Program-made: the position numbers and the translations under genes
DNA from: Yoonia maricola
Lineage (GTDB): Bacteria > Pseudomonadota > Alphaproteobacteria > Rhodobacterales > Rhodobacteraceae
Reading direction: 5' to 3'
Length of the DNA: 64,000 nt
Assembly (NCBI RefSeq): GCF_002797915.1
Contig: NZ_PGTY01000001.1
Span: 1,426,001 to 1,490,000 of the forward strand
Notes under the pieces: generated by a model
Told to the model about the DNA's origin: nothing
Database searches by the model: none
The model's input: the letters and a program-made list of their open reading frames with translations, nothing else
In this document: in pieces, positions 8,582 through 15,774 of the stretch
How positions within the stretch are numbered: position 1 is the first letter of the stretch
Layout of the letters: every line of letters starts with the position of its first letter

Positions 8582-9050
8582 GTTGGATGTTTTCAGGAGC
8601 TCGAAGAAGTTTCGCATACATCTGAGGAATTCGACTTTGATCGATGGCCCTCTTCTCCAGTAAGTGGGCTACGAAGTCAGCCGTTGAAGGTCTGCTATAC
8701 GGGCTGCAAACGCAGCATCCCAGTCGATGGTTGAGTGACCGGTATGGGCCGCTCGTGTCGCCAGCCAAGGTCAAAATTGAGCGGATGCTGCGCCGCACCC
8801 GGTGACCGCTTTGAGCCCAAACCGACCGATGCTGCAGCTTGCACAAGTATCCGCGATCCGCATAAAGCTGACTTTGGGCTTGTCAGTAGCGGCCCAAAAC
8901 TGCTGTAGCACGACCCTCTGTTTTTCTCGCGGCGTAACCCCTCGACGACGACATTCGCTGCACCGTCAAAATCAGGAGTCAGATAGACCATTGTTTTGTG
9001 GGAGCTTCGACCGTTAGTTGCGGTCCCGATGGCTGCTTTTGCCGCGTCCT
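8582..9050. other. Intergenic region without a supported gene
   Basis: 469 bp between the convergent SDR and fmdB genes. It holds repeat copy B2 and further degenerate GC-rich phrases resembling the other gene-free gaps. A 151-codon frame on the minus strand (8695-9150) overlaps the fmdB 3' end in another frame and has no recognisable domain. Confidence 0.55.
8683..8719 (+). repeat. Dispersed intergenic repeat, copy B2
   Basis: A 37-bp block beginning GTTGAAGGTCTGCTATACGG, the partner of 5491-5527 with about 31 of 37 positions identical. It is in gene-free sequence. Confidence 0.65.
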
Positions 9051-9383
9051 TCAGTGCGAAATCATCCATGGTCGTTTTGATGGAAAGCTTTTTGATCCGT
9101 CGGGACGGTGCAATGTCTTGCTGTTCCGCCTGTTGCCACCGCTGCAGCAACCGCAGCCGGGGCCATGGGTGCTGGTCTTCTTGGGACTGTCAGCGCTGCG
9201 CTCGTTGATTGTGTGCCCCTTCCGCAGGCTGGAGCTGACGAAGGACACGTTTGGTGCTGTCAGCATCACCCTTGGCGCCGATGCGCCGCAATGTGGGCAG
9301 TTGCAGGGATCATTGCAAAGGCTCATGCTCTTAATCGCTTCAAAGGGGCCGCATTCAATGCAGCAGTATTCATAAACGGGCAT
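9051..9383 (-). CDS. fmdB: FmdB-type zinc-ribbon protein
   Basis: A 110-residue protein with the FmdB zinc ribbon at the N-terminus: MPVYEYCC, then a CxxC pair, then CPHCG. A second Cys cluster (GPGCGCCSGG) lies in the middle, and the tail ends PSKRPWMISH, as in formamidase-linked FmdB proteins. In Methylophilus methylotrophus FmdB is encoded with formamidase and suggested to regulate it. The molecular role is not settled. The start has AAGGA 7 nt upstream. It is the last gene of the urt-fmd run, separated from fmdA by a hairpin. Confidence 0.88.
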   Translation of the reverse strand: MPVYEYCCIECGPFEAIKSMSLCNDPCNCPHCGASAPRVMLTAPNVSFVSSSLRKGHTINERSADSPKKTSTHGPGCGCCSGGNRRNSKTLHRPDGSKSFPSKRPWMISH

Positions 9384-9408
9384 ACGATATTCCTTAGAAA
9401 ATTTGCAA

Positions 9409-9434
9409 AACCGGCCCCATTTTTGAGGCCGGTT
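9409..9434 (-). terminator. Hairpin between fmdA and fmdB
   Basis: AACCGGCC and GGCCGGTT pair perfectly around a 10-nt loop. On the transcribed strand the stem is followed by a T-rich tract with interruptions. It could terminate or attenuate transcription from fmdA into fmdB, lowering FmdB relative to formamidase. Confidence 0.65.
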
Positions 9435-9439
9435 GGCAC

Positions 9440-10669
9440 CTAAAGGTCAGGTGCCAAAGGCACGTCAACACTGCCGTCCAGCCATTTCGTTGGCCCGTCG
9501 GCATTGGGCATCATATCCCATTCAAAGATGTCATTGGGCAGCCACAGGGTTGCACATGCATTTGGAATATCGACCACGCCCGATATGTGCCCCTGAACCG
9601 GGGCCGTTCCCAGGATGGCATAGGCCTGTGCGCCGGAATATCCAAACTTCTTGAGGTATTCGATCGCGTTCAAACAGGCCTGGCGATAGGCGATATGCAC
9701 GTCCAGATAATGCTGCTCACCCTGTTCATCGACGCTGATCCCTTCGAAAATCAGGTAGTCATTATAGTGCGGCGTGATGGGTGACGGCTTGAAGATCGGG
9801 TTTTTGACCCCGTATTTCGCCATCCCATCCTTGATCAGCGACACTTTCAGATGCAACCAGCCGGCCATCTCAATCGCGCCGCAAAAGGTGATTTCGCCAT
9901 CACCCTGGCTGAAGTGCAGATCGCCCATCGAAAGACCCGCGCCATCCACGTAAACGGGGAAGTAAATCTGCGATCCACGACTCAAGTCCTTGATATCGCA
10001 ATTGCCCCCATGTTCACGCGGCGGCACAGTGCGTGCGGCCTCGGCCGCGGCAGCATCGCGCGCCTCGCCTTTCATCGCGCCCATATGCGCGCTTTGCGTA
10101 TTCGGCAGTGCGGCCAGTGGCGGCGTCCGATCAGGTTCGGTATTGAAAAGCGCTGTCTCGCGCGTGTTCCACATATCGAGCATCTTGCGGTCCGGCAAAC
10201 AGCCGATCAGCCCGGGGTGGATCAGCCCCGCGTATTTCACGCCGGGCACGTGGCGCGATTTGGTGAACATGCCGTCGATGTCCCAGATCGACTTTTGTGC
10301 TTCCGGGAAATGCTCCGTCAGGAAGCCACCGCCGTTCTGTTTGGAAAAGAAGCCATTAAAGCCCCAAAGCATGTCTTCCTTGGCGTCGATATCAAGGATT
10401 TCGACAACCAGAAGATCGCCGGGCTCGGCCCCTTTGACACCGATGGGCCCCGACAGATAGTGCACCTGTTCAAGCTCAACATCGCGTACGTCCGAGGCAT
10501 CATCGTCGTTTTTGATCTGCCCACCGGTCCAGTCATAGGTTTCGATTTTGAAGTCGTCTCCGGGCTCGACCCATACGTTGATTGGGATGTCTGGGTGCCA
10601 ACGGTTATGGATGTTTTCGTTGGTATGGGGGCTTTCGCTCAGATCGACCGAGATCAATGTGTCCGCCAT
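9440..10669 (-). CDS. fmdA: Formamidase (formamide amidohydrolase)
   Basis: A 409-residue member of the acetamidase/formamidase family, which hydrolyses formamide (or short amides) to the acid and ammonia in the cytoplasm. Family landmarks are RWHPDIP near residue 23, GDDFKIETYDWTGGQ near 37, the GPIGVKGAEPGD segment, a conserved HPGLIG, a GGNCDIKDLSRGS metal-site region, and FSQGDGEITFCGAIEM. Length matches Methylophilus FmdA. A strong AAGGAGG precedes the start. It lies 18 bp after urtE, so the formamidase is coexpressed with a urea/amide importer rather than with a urease, and I see no urease genes here. That suggests the transporter delivers amides. Confidence 0.93.
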   Translation of the reverse strand: MADTLISVDLSESPHTNENIHNRWHPDIPINVWVEPGDDFKIETYDWTGGQIKNDDDASDVRDVELEQVHYLSGPIGVKGAEPGDLLVVEILDIDAKEDMLWGFNGFFSKQNGGGFLTEHFPEAQKSIWDIDGMFTKSRHVPGVKYAGLIHPGLIGCLPDRKMLDMWNTRETALFNTEPDRTPPLAALPNTQSAHMGAMKGEARDAAAAEAARTVPPREHGGNCDIKDLSRGSQIYFPVYVDGAGLSMGDLHFSQGDGEITFCGAIEMAGWLHLKVSLIKDGMAKYGVKNPIFKPSPITPHYNDYLIFEGISVDEQGEQHYLDVHIAYRQACLNAIEYLKKFGYSGAQAYAILGTAPVQGHISGVVDIPNACATLWLPNDIFEWDMMPNADGPTKWLDGSVDVPLAPDL

Positions 10670-10687
10670 GGGTGTATCCTCCTTGAG

Positions 10688-11377
10688 TTATACGGATAGG
10701 AATTTTGAGACTTTCGCCTCGTCGATGCCGTCGCGTGGGCTGTCATGCACAAAGCTGCCGTTTTCGATGACCATCACACGGTCGGCCACGTCCAGCGCGA
10801 AGCTAAGCACCTGTTCGGACACGACGATGGTCAATCCCTTCTGGTCGCGGATTTTGCGCAAGGTTCGGGCCATTTCGCGGATGATTGAGGGCTGGATCCC
10901 CTCCGTCGGTTCATCCAGCAACAGCACCTTGGGATTGGACGCAAGCGCGCGCGCGATGGCCAATTGCTGTTGTTGTCCGCCAGACAGGTTTCCGCCCCGG
11001 CGTCCCTTCATGTCGAGCAGGACAGGGAACAGTTCATAGATGTCATCGGGGACTTTGCTTTGTCCCGTGACGGTCAGCCCGGTTTCCACGTTTTCCTGCA
11101 CGGTCATGGCGGAAAAGATCATCCGCCCTTGCGGGACATAGGCCACGCCCTTGGCCACACGTTGATGCGACTTCAGGCCGGTTATGGGGGTCCCATCCAC
11201 GTCAACCGCCCCAGATTTTTCAGGAATAATACCCATCAGAGTTTTCATCAGGGTGGTTTTACCCATCCCGTTGCGGCCCATGATGGCCACGATTTCGCCA
11301 GCGGGCACGTTGATATCCACACCATGAAGAACTTCAGAGGCCCCGTATGCAGCGCTTAGACTTTGAACGTTCAGCAT
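10688..11377 (-). CDS. urtE: Urea/amide ABC transporter ATP-binding protein UrtE
   Basis: A 229-residue ABC ATPase of the LivF/UrtE type. Walker A is GRNGMGKTT, the signature LSGGQQQQLAIARAL, and Walker B VLLLDEPTEGIQP. The phrase ending TEGIQPSII is typical of UrtE. It works with UrtD at the membrane to power import of urea or short amides. It starts 12 bp after the urtD stop, with a GAGGGAG ribosome site, and precedes fmdA. Confidence 0.92.
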   Translation of the reverse strand: MLNVQSLSAAYGASEVLHGVDINVPAGEIVAIMGRNGMGKTTLMKTLMGIIPEKSGAVDVDGTPITGLKSHQRVAKGVAYVPQGRMIFSAMTVQENVETGLTVTGQSKVPDDIYELFPVLLDMKGRRGGNLSGGQQQQLAIARALASNPKVLLLDEPTEGIQPSIIREMARTLRKIRDQKGLTIVVSEQVLSFALDVADRVMVIENGSFVHDSPRDGIDEAKVSKFLSV

Positions 11378-11389
11378 GACGTGGCTCCC

Positions 11390-12136
11390 TCAGTGACCCA
11401 GATAGACTTCAATGACTTTGGGATCGGCCTGGACATGCGCCATGGACCCCTCGGACAGCATTTTGCCTTGGTGCAGCACGTTTACGCGGGTGGCGATGTC
11501 GGCGACGAAGCCCATGTCGTGTTCTATCACGATGACGGAGCGGTCCTGAATGATGCGGTTCAGCAGTTCGGCGGTTTTCTTGCGTTCGGCGACGGACATG
11601 CCCGCGACGGGTTCGTCCAGCATCAACAGCTCTGGGTCCTGGATCAGCAGCATCCCAATCTCCAACCATTGCTTCTGGCCGTGGCTGAGAAAAGCTGCTT
11701 TTTCGTCCAGGAGGTCTTCAAGAAAGATGGTCTCGGCGATTTCTGCGATCCGGTGCTGGACGTTGGGACTGCGCACGAAAGCCAAGGCACCGAAGACGCT
11801 GTAGCCCGACGGATAGCTGATCTCGAGATTTTCAAAGACGGTCAGGTCTTCGTAAACGGACGGCGTCTGAAATTTGCGCCCGACACCGGCGTGCACGATC
11901 TGGTCTTCGCGCATTTTTAGCAGTTCGTGGTCCTTGAATTTGACCGATCCATCTGTGGCACGGGTCCGCCCGCAGATCAGATCCAGCACAGTGGTCTTAC
12001 CGGCCCCATTCGGCCCGATGATCACCCGGCATTCGTTAGGTTCCACATAAAAGCTGAGGTCGTCAACCGCTTTGAACCCGTCAAATGATACGGTCAGCCC
12101 TTCGACCTTGAGCATATAGCGTTCTTGCAAGCTCAT
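11390..12136 (-). CDS. urtD: Urea/amide ABC transporter ATP-binding protein UrtD
   Basis: A 248-residue ABC ATPase of the LivG/UrtD type. Walker A is GPNGAGKTT, the signature region LSHGQKQWLEIGMLL, and Walker B LLMLDEPVAGM. The His in place of Gly in the signature and the QKQWLEIGM continuation are characteristic of UrtD. The frame stays open 63 codons upstream, but the ATG at 12136 overlaps the urtC stop (ATGA) and gives the family length, so that start is chosen. Confidence 0.92.
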   Translation of the reverse strand: MSLQERYMLKVEGLTVSFDGFKAVDDLSFYVEPNECRVIIGPNGAGKTTVLDLICGRTRATDGSVKFKDHELLKMREDQIVHAGVGRKFQTPSVYEDLTVFENLEISYPSGYSVFGALAFVRSPNVQHRIAEIAETIFLEDLLDEKAAFLSHGQKQWLEIGMLLIQDPELLMLDEPVAGMSVAERKKTAELLNRIIQDRSVIVIEHDMGFVADIATRVNVLHQGKMLSEGSMAHVQADPKVIEVYLGH

Positions 12137-13257
12137 TGAAGTGCCTCTTCTTTTTGGGGTTGAGATTTGCGGCTTTTCCAAAGGCCCGTGAGTTGTGGAA
12201 GGACTTTTTCGGTCCAGACACCTGCCAACCCGTTGGGGAACAGCATCACGACGGCGATGAACAGTCCCCCCAGCCCGAACAACCACAGTTCCGGAAAGCT
12301 TTCGGAGAAGCTGGTCTTGGCCCAATTGACCAACAATGCGCCATAAACAGCCCCGATGATCGACAGCCGTCCCCCGACCGCGCAGAAAATGACCATTTCG
12401 ATGGATGGCACGATACCGACCAGCGTGGGTGACATGAACCCAACCTGCAGGGTGAACATCGCCCCGCCGATCCCGGCAAAGGCCGCACCAAGGCAGAAGA
12501 TGAAGATCTTGAAGCTGGCCACGTCATAGCCGGAAAAGCGCACCCTATCTTCCTGGTCGCGCATTGCAATCAGGATGCGCCCCAATTTTGATTTGCGCAC
12601 GAAGTGGGCGATGAACAGCACCACGAACAACAGTGCACCATTGACGTAATACAGCACCTCTTTCGCTTCATCTGTGCGAATGTCCCAGCCTTTTAGCGTG
12701 CGTAGGTCGGTGATCCCATTGACGCCACCCGTGAACCCTTGTTGCCCGATAATCAGGATCGTCAGGATTGCGGCGAACGCTTGGGTAATGATCGCAAAAT
12801 ACACCCCGCCAACGCGTCGACGAAACATGGCGACCCCGATGATGAACGCAAAGATCACAGGCACAATGACAACGGCGATCAAGGCAAAGGTCAGGCTGTA
12901 GAATGGGGTCCACCACAGGGGCAACTCCGTCAGCTGGTTCCAGTCCATGAAATCGGGAATACCCGGTGTGGACTGGATGGATGTGTTTTCCGGTGTGGAT
13001 GCCTCTAGCTTCAAAAACATCGCCATGCAGTATCCGCCAAGGCCAAAGAACACGCCTTGGCCCAGGCTGAGGATGCCGCCCGCTCCCCAGCACAGTGCGA
13101 GACCGACAGCGACAAAGGCATAGGTCAGGTATTTCCCGAACAGGTTTAGCCGAAAGTTATCAAGCGCAGCGGGCAACAGCAGGAAGATCACAAAGGCCAG
13201 CACAGCAAAGGCAGCCGCTTCGTGGCGCGTGAACAATGGGTTTTTCGAAAGCGTCAT
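12133..13257 (-). CDS. urtC: Urea/amide ABC transporter permease UrtC
   Basis: A 374-residue LivM-type permease with about ten membrane helices. Family phrases include GAGGILSLGQGVFFGLGGYCMAM, GGVYFAIITQAFA and IGGAMFTLQVGFMSP. The open frame extends 108 codons upstream into the urtB 3' end, but that part is Arg-rich, non-hydrophobic and read out of frame over urtB. MTLSKNPLF at 13257 gives the normal length. It pairs with UrtB to form the membrane channel. Confidence 0.92.
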   Translation of the reverse strand: MTLSKNPLFTRHEAAAFAVLAFVIFLLLPAALDNFRLNLFGKYLTYAFVAVGLALCWGAGGILSLGQGVFFGLGGYCMAMFLKLEASTPENTSIQSTPGIPDFMDWNQLTELPLWWTPFYSLTFALIAVVIVPVIFAFIIGVAMFRRRVGGVYFAIITQAFAAILTILIIGQQGFTGGVNGITDLRTLKGWDIRTDEAKEVLYYVNGALLFVVLFIAHFVRKSKLGRILIAMRDQEDRVRFSGYDVASFKIFIFCLGAAFAGIGGAMFTLQVGFMSPTLVGIVPSIEMVIFCAVGGRLSIIGAVYGALLVNWAKTSFSESFPELWLFGLGGLFIAVVMLFPNGLAGVWTEKVLPQLTGLWKSRKSQPQKEEALQ

Positions 13258-13268
13258 ATCCGGTGTCC

Positions 13269-14195
13269 TTACTTGCGCAGCTTGAGAGAAAAGAGCCCTT
13301 GCGGACGCACCATCAGGATGCCCACGACTACCAGCAGGGTCAGGACCTTGGCCATGGAACCGGACAAGAAGAACTCCATGATCGATTGCGCCTGGCTGAT
13401 CGAGAATGCAGAGGCGATGGTGCCCAGAATGCTGCCCGCGCCGCCAAAGACGACCACTAGGAAGGTGTCCACGATATAAAGCTGGCCTGCGGTCGGTCCG
13501 GTGGAGCCGATCATCGTAAACGCCGATCCCGCGACGCCAGCGACGCCGCAACCGATGCCAAATGTCAGCCGGTCGGTCCATTCGGTATTGATGCCAACAG
13601 CGCCTGCCATCACCCGGTTCTGGTTAATTGCACGCACCTGCTTGCCCCAGTTCGACCGGAACATCATGATGTAGACGGCCATGGAAATGCCCACAGCCAA
13701 CACCATGACGAAAATGCCGTTGATCGGTACTTCGATCATGTCAGTGACGGGCATGGATCCCATCATCCAACTGGGAATAGTCACGCCGACCTCGCGCGCG
13801 CCAAAGGCGGTGCGGTAAAGCTGCTGCAATATCAGGCTAAGACCCCAAGTCGCCAGAAGCGTATCAAGTGGACGCTTATAGAGATGCCTGATGATCGACC
13901 ATTCGACCAAAAGCCCCAGCGTCCCTGAAGCGATGAACGCAAGGATCATGGCCACAAAAAAGTAGGTGCCAAACAGTGCTGGCATGTAATCGGCAAAGAA
14001 AATCGATGTGAAATAAGTGACGTAGGCGCCAAGGATCATGAATTCGCCATGGGCCATGTTGATCACGCCCATCTGTCCGAAAATGATTGCGAGCCCGAGG
14101 GCCATCAGCACGAAGACGGAAAACAGGATAAGACCGGCGAACCCTTGCATCGCAAAGATCGCGCCCAACTCGGACATGGAATAGTCGGAAAACAT
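13269..14195 (-). CDS. urtB: Urea/amide ABC transporter permease UrtB
   Basis: A 308-residue LivH-type permease with about eight membrane helices. Landmarks are FGQMGVINMAHGEFMILGAY, RPLDTLLATWGLSL, the cytoplasmic coupling region VRAINQNRVMAGAVGINT, and VVFGGAGSILGT. It has the short form, without the N-terminal extension of some UrtB proteins. AAAGGGAAAG precedes the ATG. The 80-bp gap after urtA contains a GC-rich imperfect hairpin, which could help keep the binding-protein message more abundant. Confidence 0.92.
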   Translation of the reverse strand: MFSDYSMSELGAIFAMQGFAGLILFSVFVLMALGLAIIFGQMGVINMAHGEFMILGAYVTYFTSIFFADYMPALFGTYFFVAMILAFIASGTLGLLVEWSIIRHLYKRPLDTLLATWGLSLILQQLYRTAFGAREVGVTIPSWMMGSMPVTDMIEVPINGIFVMVLAVGISMAVYIMMFRSNWGKQVRAINQNRVMAGAVGINTEWTDRLTFGIGCGVAGVAGSAFTMIGSTGPTAGQLYIVDTFLVVVFGGAGSILGTIASAFSISQAQSIMEFFLSGSMAKVLTLLVVVGILMVRPQGLFSLKLRK

Positions 14196-14275
14196 GGCTT
14201 TCCCTTTGACAGATGGTTGGAATTAGGAAGGGGCGGCCCACCCTTGCAGAATGGGTCACCCCAACGGACGAACGC

Positions 14276-15544
14276 CTACTGGTAGCCTTCGGGGAAGGGG
14301 TTCGGCTCAACCAGTTCGGCGGTCTCAAACACGACCTCATATTGGCCATCGGCCTTGGCCAAACCAACGCGTGTTTTGGACCAGAGGTGGTGGTTTTCAT
14401 GGACTTTGACGTAGCCCTCGGGCGCGGTATCCAATTCGATCCCGACCTGCGCTTCGCGCACCTTGTCGACGTCAAACGACCCGGCTTTTTCCACGGCCGC
14501 TTTCCACAACCAAGGGCCCAGATAGGCGGCTTGGGTCACATCGCCGATCACGATGTCCTCGCCCCACATTTCTTTGAATGCTTCAACAAAGGCGATGTTG
14601 TTCGGGTTATCCAGCGATTGGAAGTATTTCATGCAGGCATAAGCGCCTTCCATGTTTTCGCCGCCGATCCCAAGGATTTCATCCTCTGTCACCGAAATAG
14701 TCAGCAAGATCGGATCTTCCTCGGTCATATTGATGCCAGCGGCCTTCAGCTGCTTGTAGAATGCAACGTTCGAGCCACCAACAACGATGGCATAGATGAC
14801 GTCAGGTCTGCGCAAACGGATCTTGTTGATGACTGAGTTGAATTGAGTATGGCCCAGCGGGTAATAATCCTCGCCAACCACTTCGCCACCAAGGAACTGC
14901 TCGATGTGCGTGCGGGCAATCTTGTTGGATGTGCGCGGCCAGATATAGTCGGACCCTAGCAGATAGAAGGAATTTGCCCCCTTCGTTTCTTTGACCCAAT
15001 CAAGGCCCGCAATGATCTGTTGTGTCGCCTCTTGGCCAGTGTAGATCACGTTCGGGCTCTGCTCGAGGCCTTCGTAGAATGTGGGATAGTACAGGAAGCC
15101 GTTGTTCTGCTCAAAAACGGGCAATACAGCCTTGCGGCTGGCTGAGGTCCAGCACCCCATGACCGCCGGGACCTTATCGCTGACCAGCAGTTTGCGCGCT
15201 TTTTCTGCGAAGGTTGGCCAATCAGAGGCACCATCCTCCTGAATGACCTCGATCTGACGACCCAGAACCCCGCCCATTTCGTTGATCTGTGCGATGGCCA
15301 GTTTTTCAGCTTGGACCGACCCGGTTTCCGAGATCGCCATGGTACCGGTAACGGAATGCAGGATACCTACGGTGACAGTCGTATCCGTGACGGCAAGGCC
15401 CGTCACGTTCACTTCCGCTGTGGGGTAATCTTGTGCAAGAAGAGTTGATGGTGCGAACAGGGCGGCACCAAATGCAGCGCTTCCTGCCATCATGGCGCGG
15501 CGGCTGACGGCCATCGGGTCTTTCGACTTGGGTGTGTCGGACAT
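14276..15544 (-). CDS. urtA: Urea/amide-binding periplasmic protein UrtA
   Basis: A 422-residue type-I substrate-binding protein. A twin-arginine signal (SRRAMMAGSAAF, ending near LLAQ) should send it folded to the periplasm. The mature part begins near VTVGILHSVTGTMAISE and contains the conserved YYPTFYEG, GSDYIWPRTSN and YPLGHTQF blocks of UrtA. The ATG at 15544 is preferred because AAGGA lies 6 nt before it. The in-frame ATG at 15550 abuts that site. It is the first gene of urtABCDE-fmdAB and is divergent from the permease-kinase gene. Confidence 0.93.
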   Translation of the reverse strand: MSDTPKSKDPMAVSRRAMMAGSAAFGAALFAPSTLLAQDYPTAEVNVTGLAVTDTTVTVGILHSVTGTMAISETGSVQAEKLAIAQINEMGGVLGRQIEVIQEDGASDWPTFAEKARKLLVSDKVPAVMGCWTSASRKAVLPVFEQNNGFLYYPTFYEGLEQSPNVIYTGQEATQQIIAGLDWVKETKGANSFYLLGSDYIWPRTSNKIARTHIEQFLGGEVVGEDYYPLGHTQFNSVINKIRLRRPDVIYAIVVGGSNVAFYKQLKAAGINMTEEDPILLTISVTEDEILGIGGENMEGAYACMKYFQSLDNPNNIAFVEAFKEMWGEDIVIGDVTQAAYLGPWLWKAAVEKAGSFDVDKVREAQVGIELDTAPEGYVKVHENHHLWSKTRVGLAKADGQYEVVFETAELVEPNPFPEGYQ

Positions 15545-15631
15545 ATCCATTCCTTTTCGGATGCTAAAACATTGGGCGAAAACAGGGTGCGCCCGCTGTT
15601 TCAGGATCAGCAGAAAGGCTGTGGGCCGATA

Positions 15632-15651
15632 TACGTCGAATGACGTATAGG
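15632..15651. promoter_or_regulatory. Perfect 8-4-8 inverted repeat, candidate response-regulator operator
   Basis: TATACGTC, four bases, then GACGTATA. It lies 88 bp before urtA and 124 bp before the permease-kinase start, in the only regulatory space of the two divergent units. The size and symmetry suit a dimeric LuxR/NarL-type regulator such as the one encoded at 19106. Confidence 0.65.
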
Positions 15652-15774
15652 CCTGCGCGTTTTGTCCCTTATGCTCCTGTCACAAGGGGAATCCGACAAC
15701 GGGAGGCGCAATAATTCTACGGCAAGTGCTGTGGCTTGTGCCTGTCCGTTTGGTTTTTGATTGGACATGTGGTG

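Noticed and set aside
9851..10699. 282-codon open frame on the plus strand
   Set aside because: It lies antisense to fmdA, whose protein is a clear full-length family member. The frame encodes no domain and reflects codon bias.
13258..13581. N-terminal extension of urtC
   Set aside because: It overlaps urtB and is Arg-rich and non-hydrophobic; the internal ATG gives the normal permease.
14213..14836. 207-codon open frame on the plus strand
   Set aside because: Antisense to urtA with no recognisable domain.
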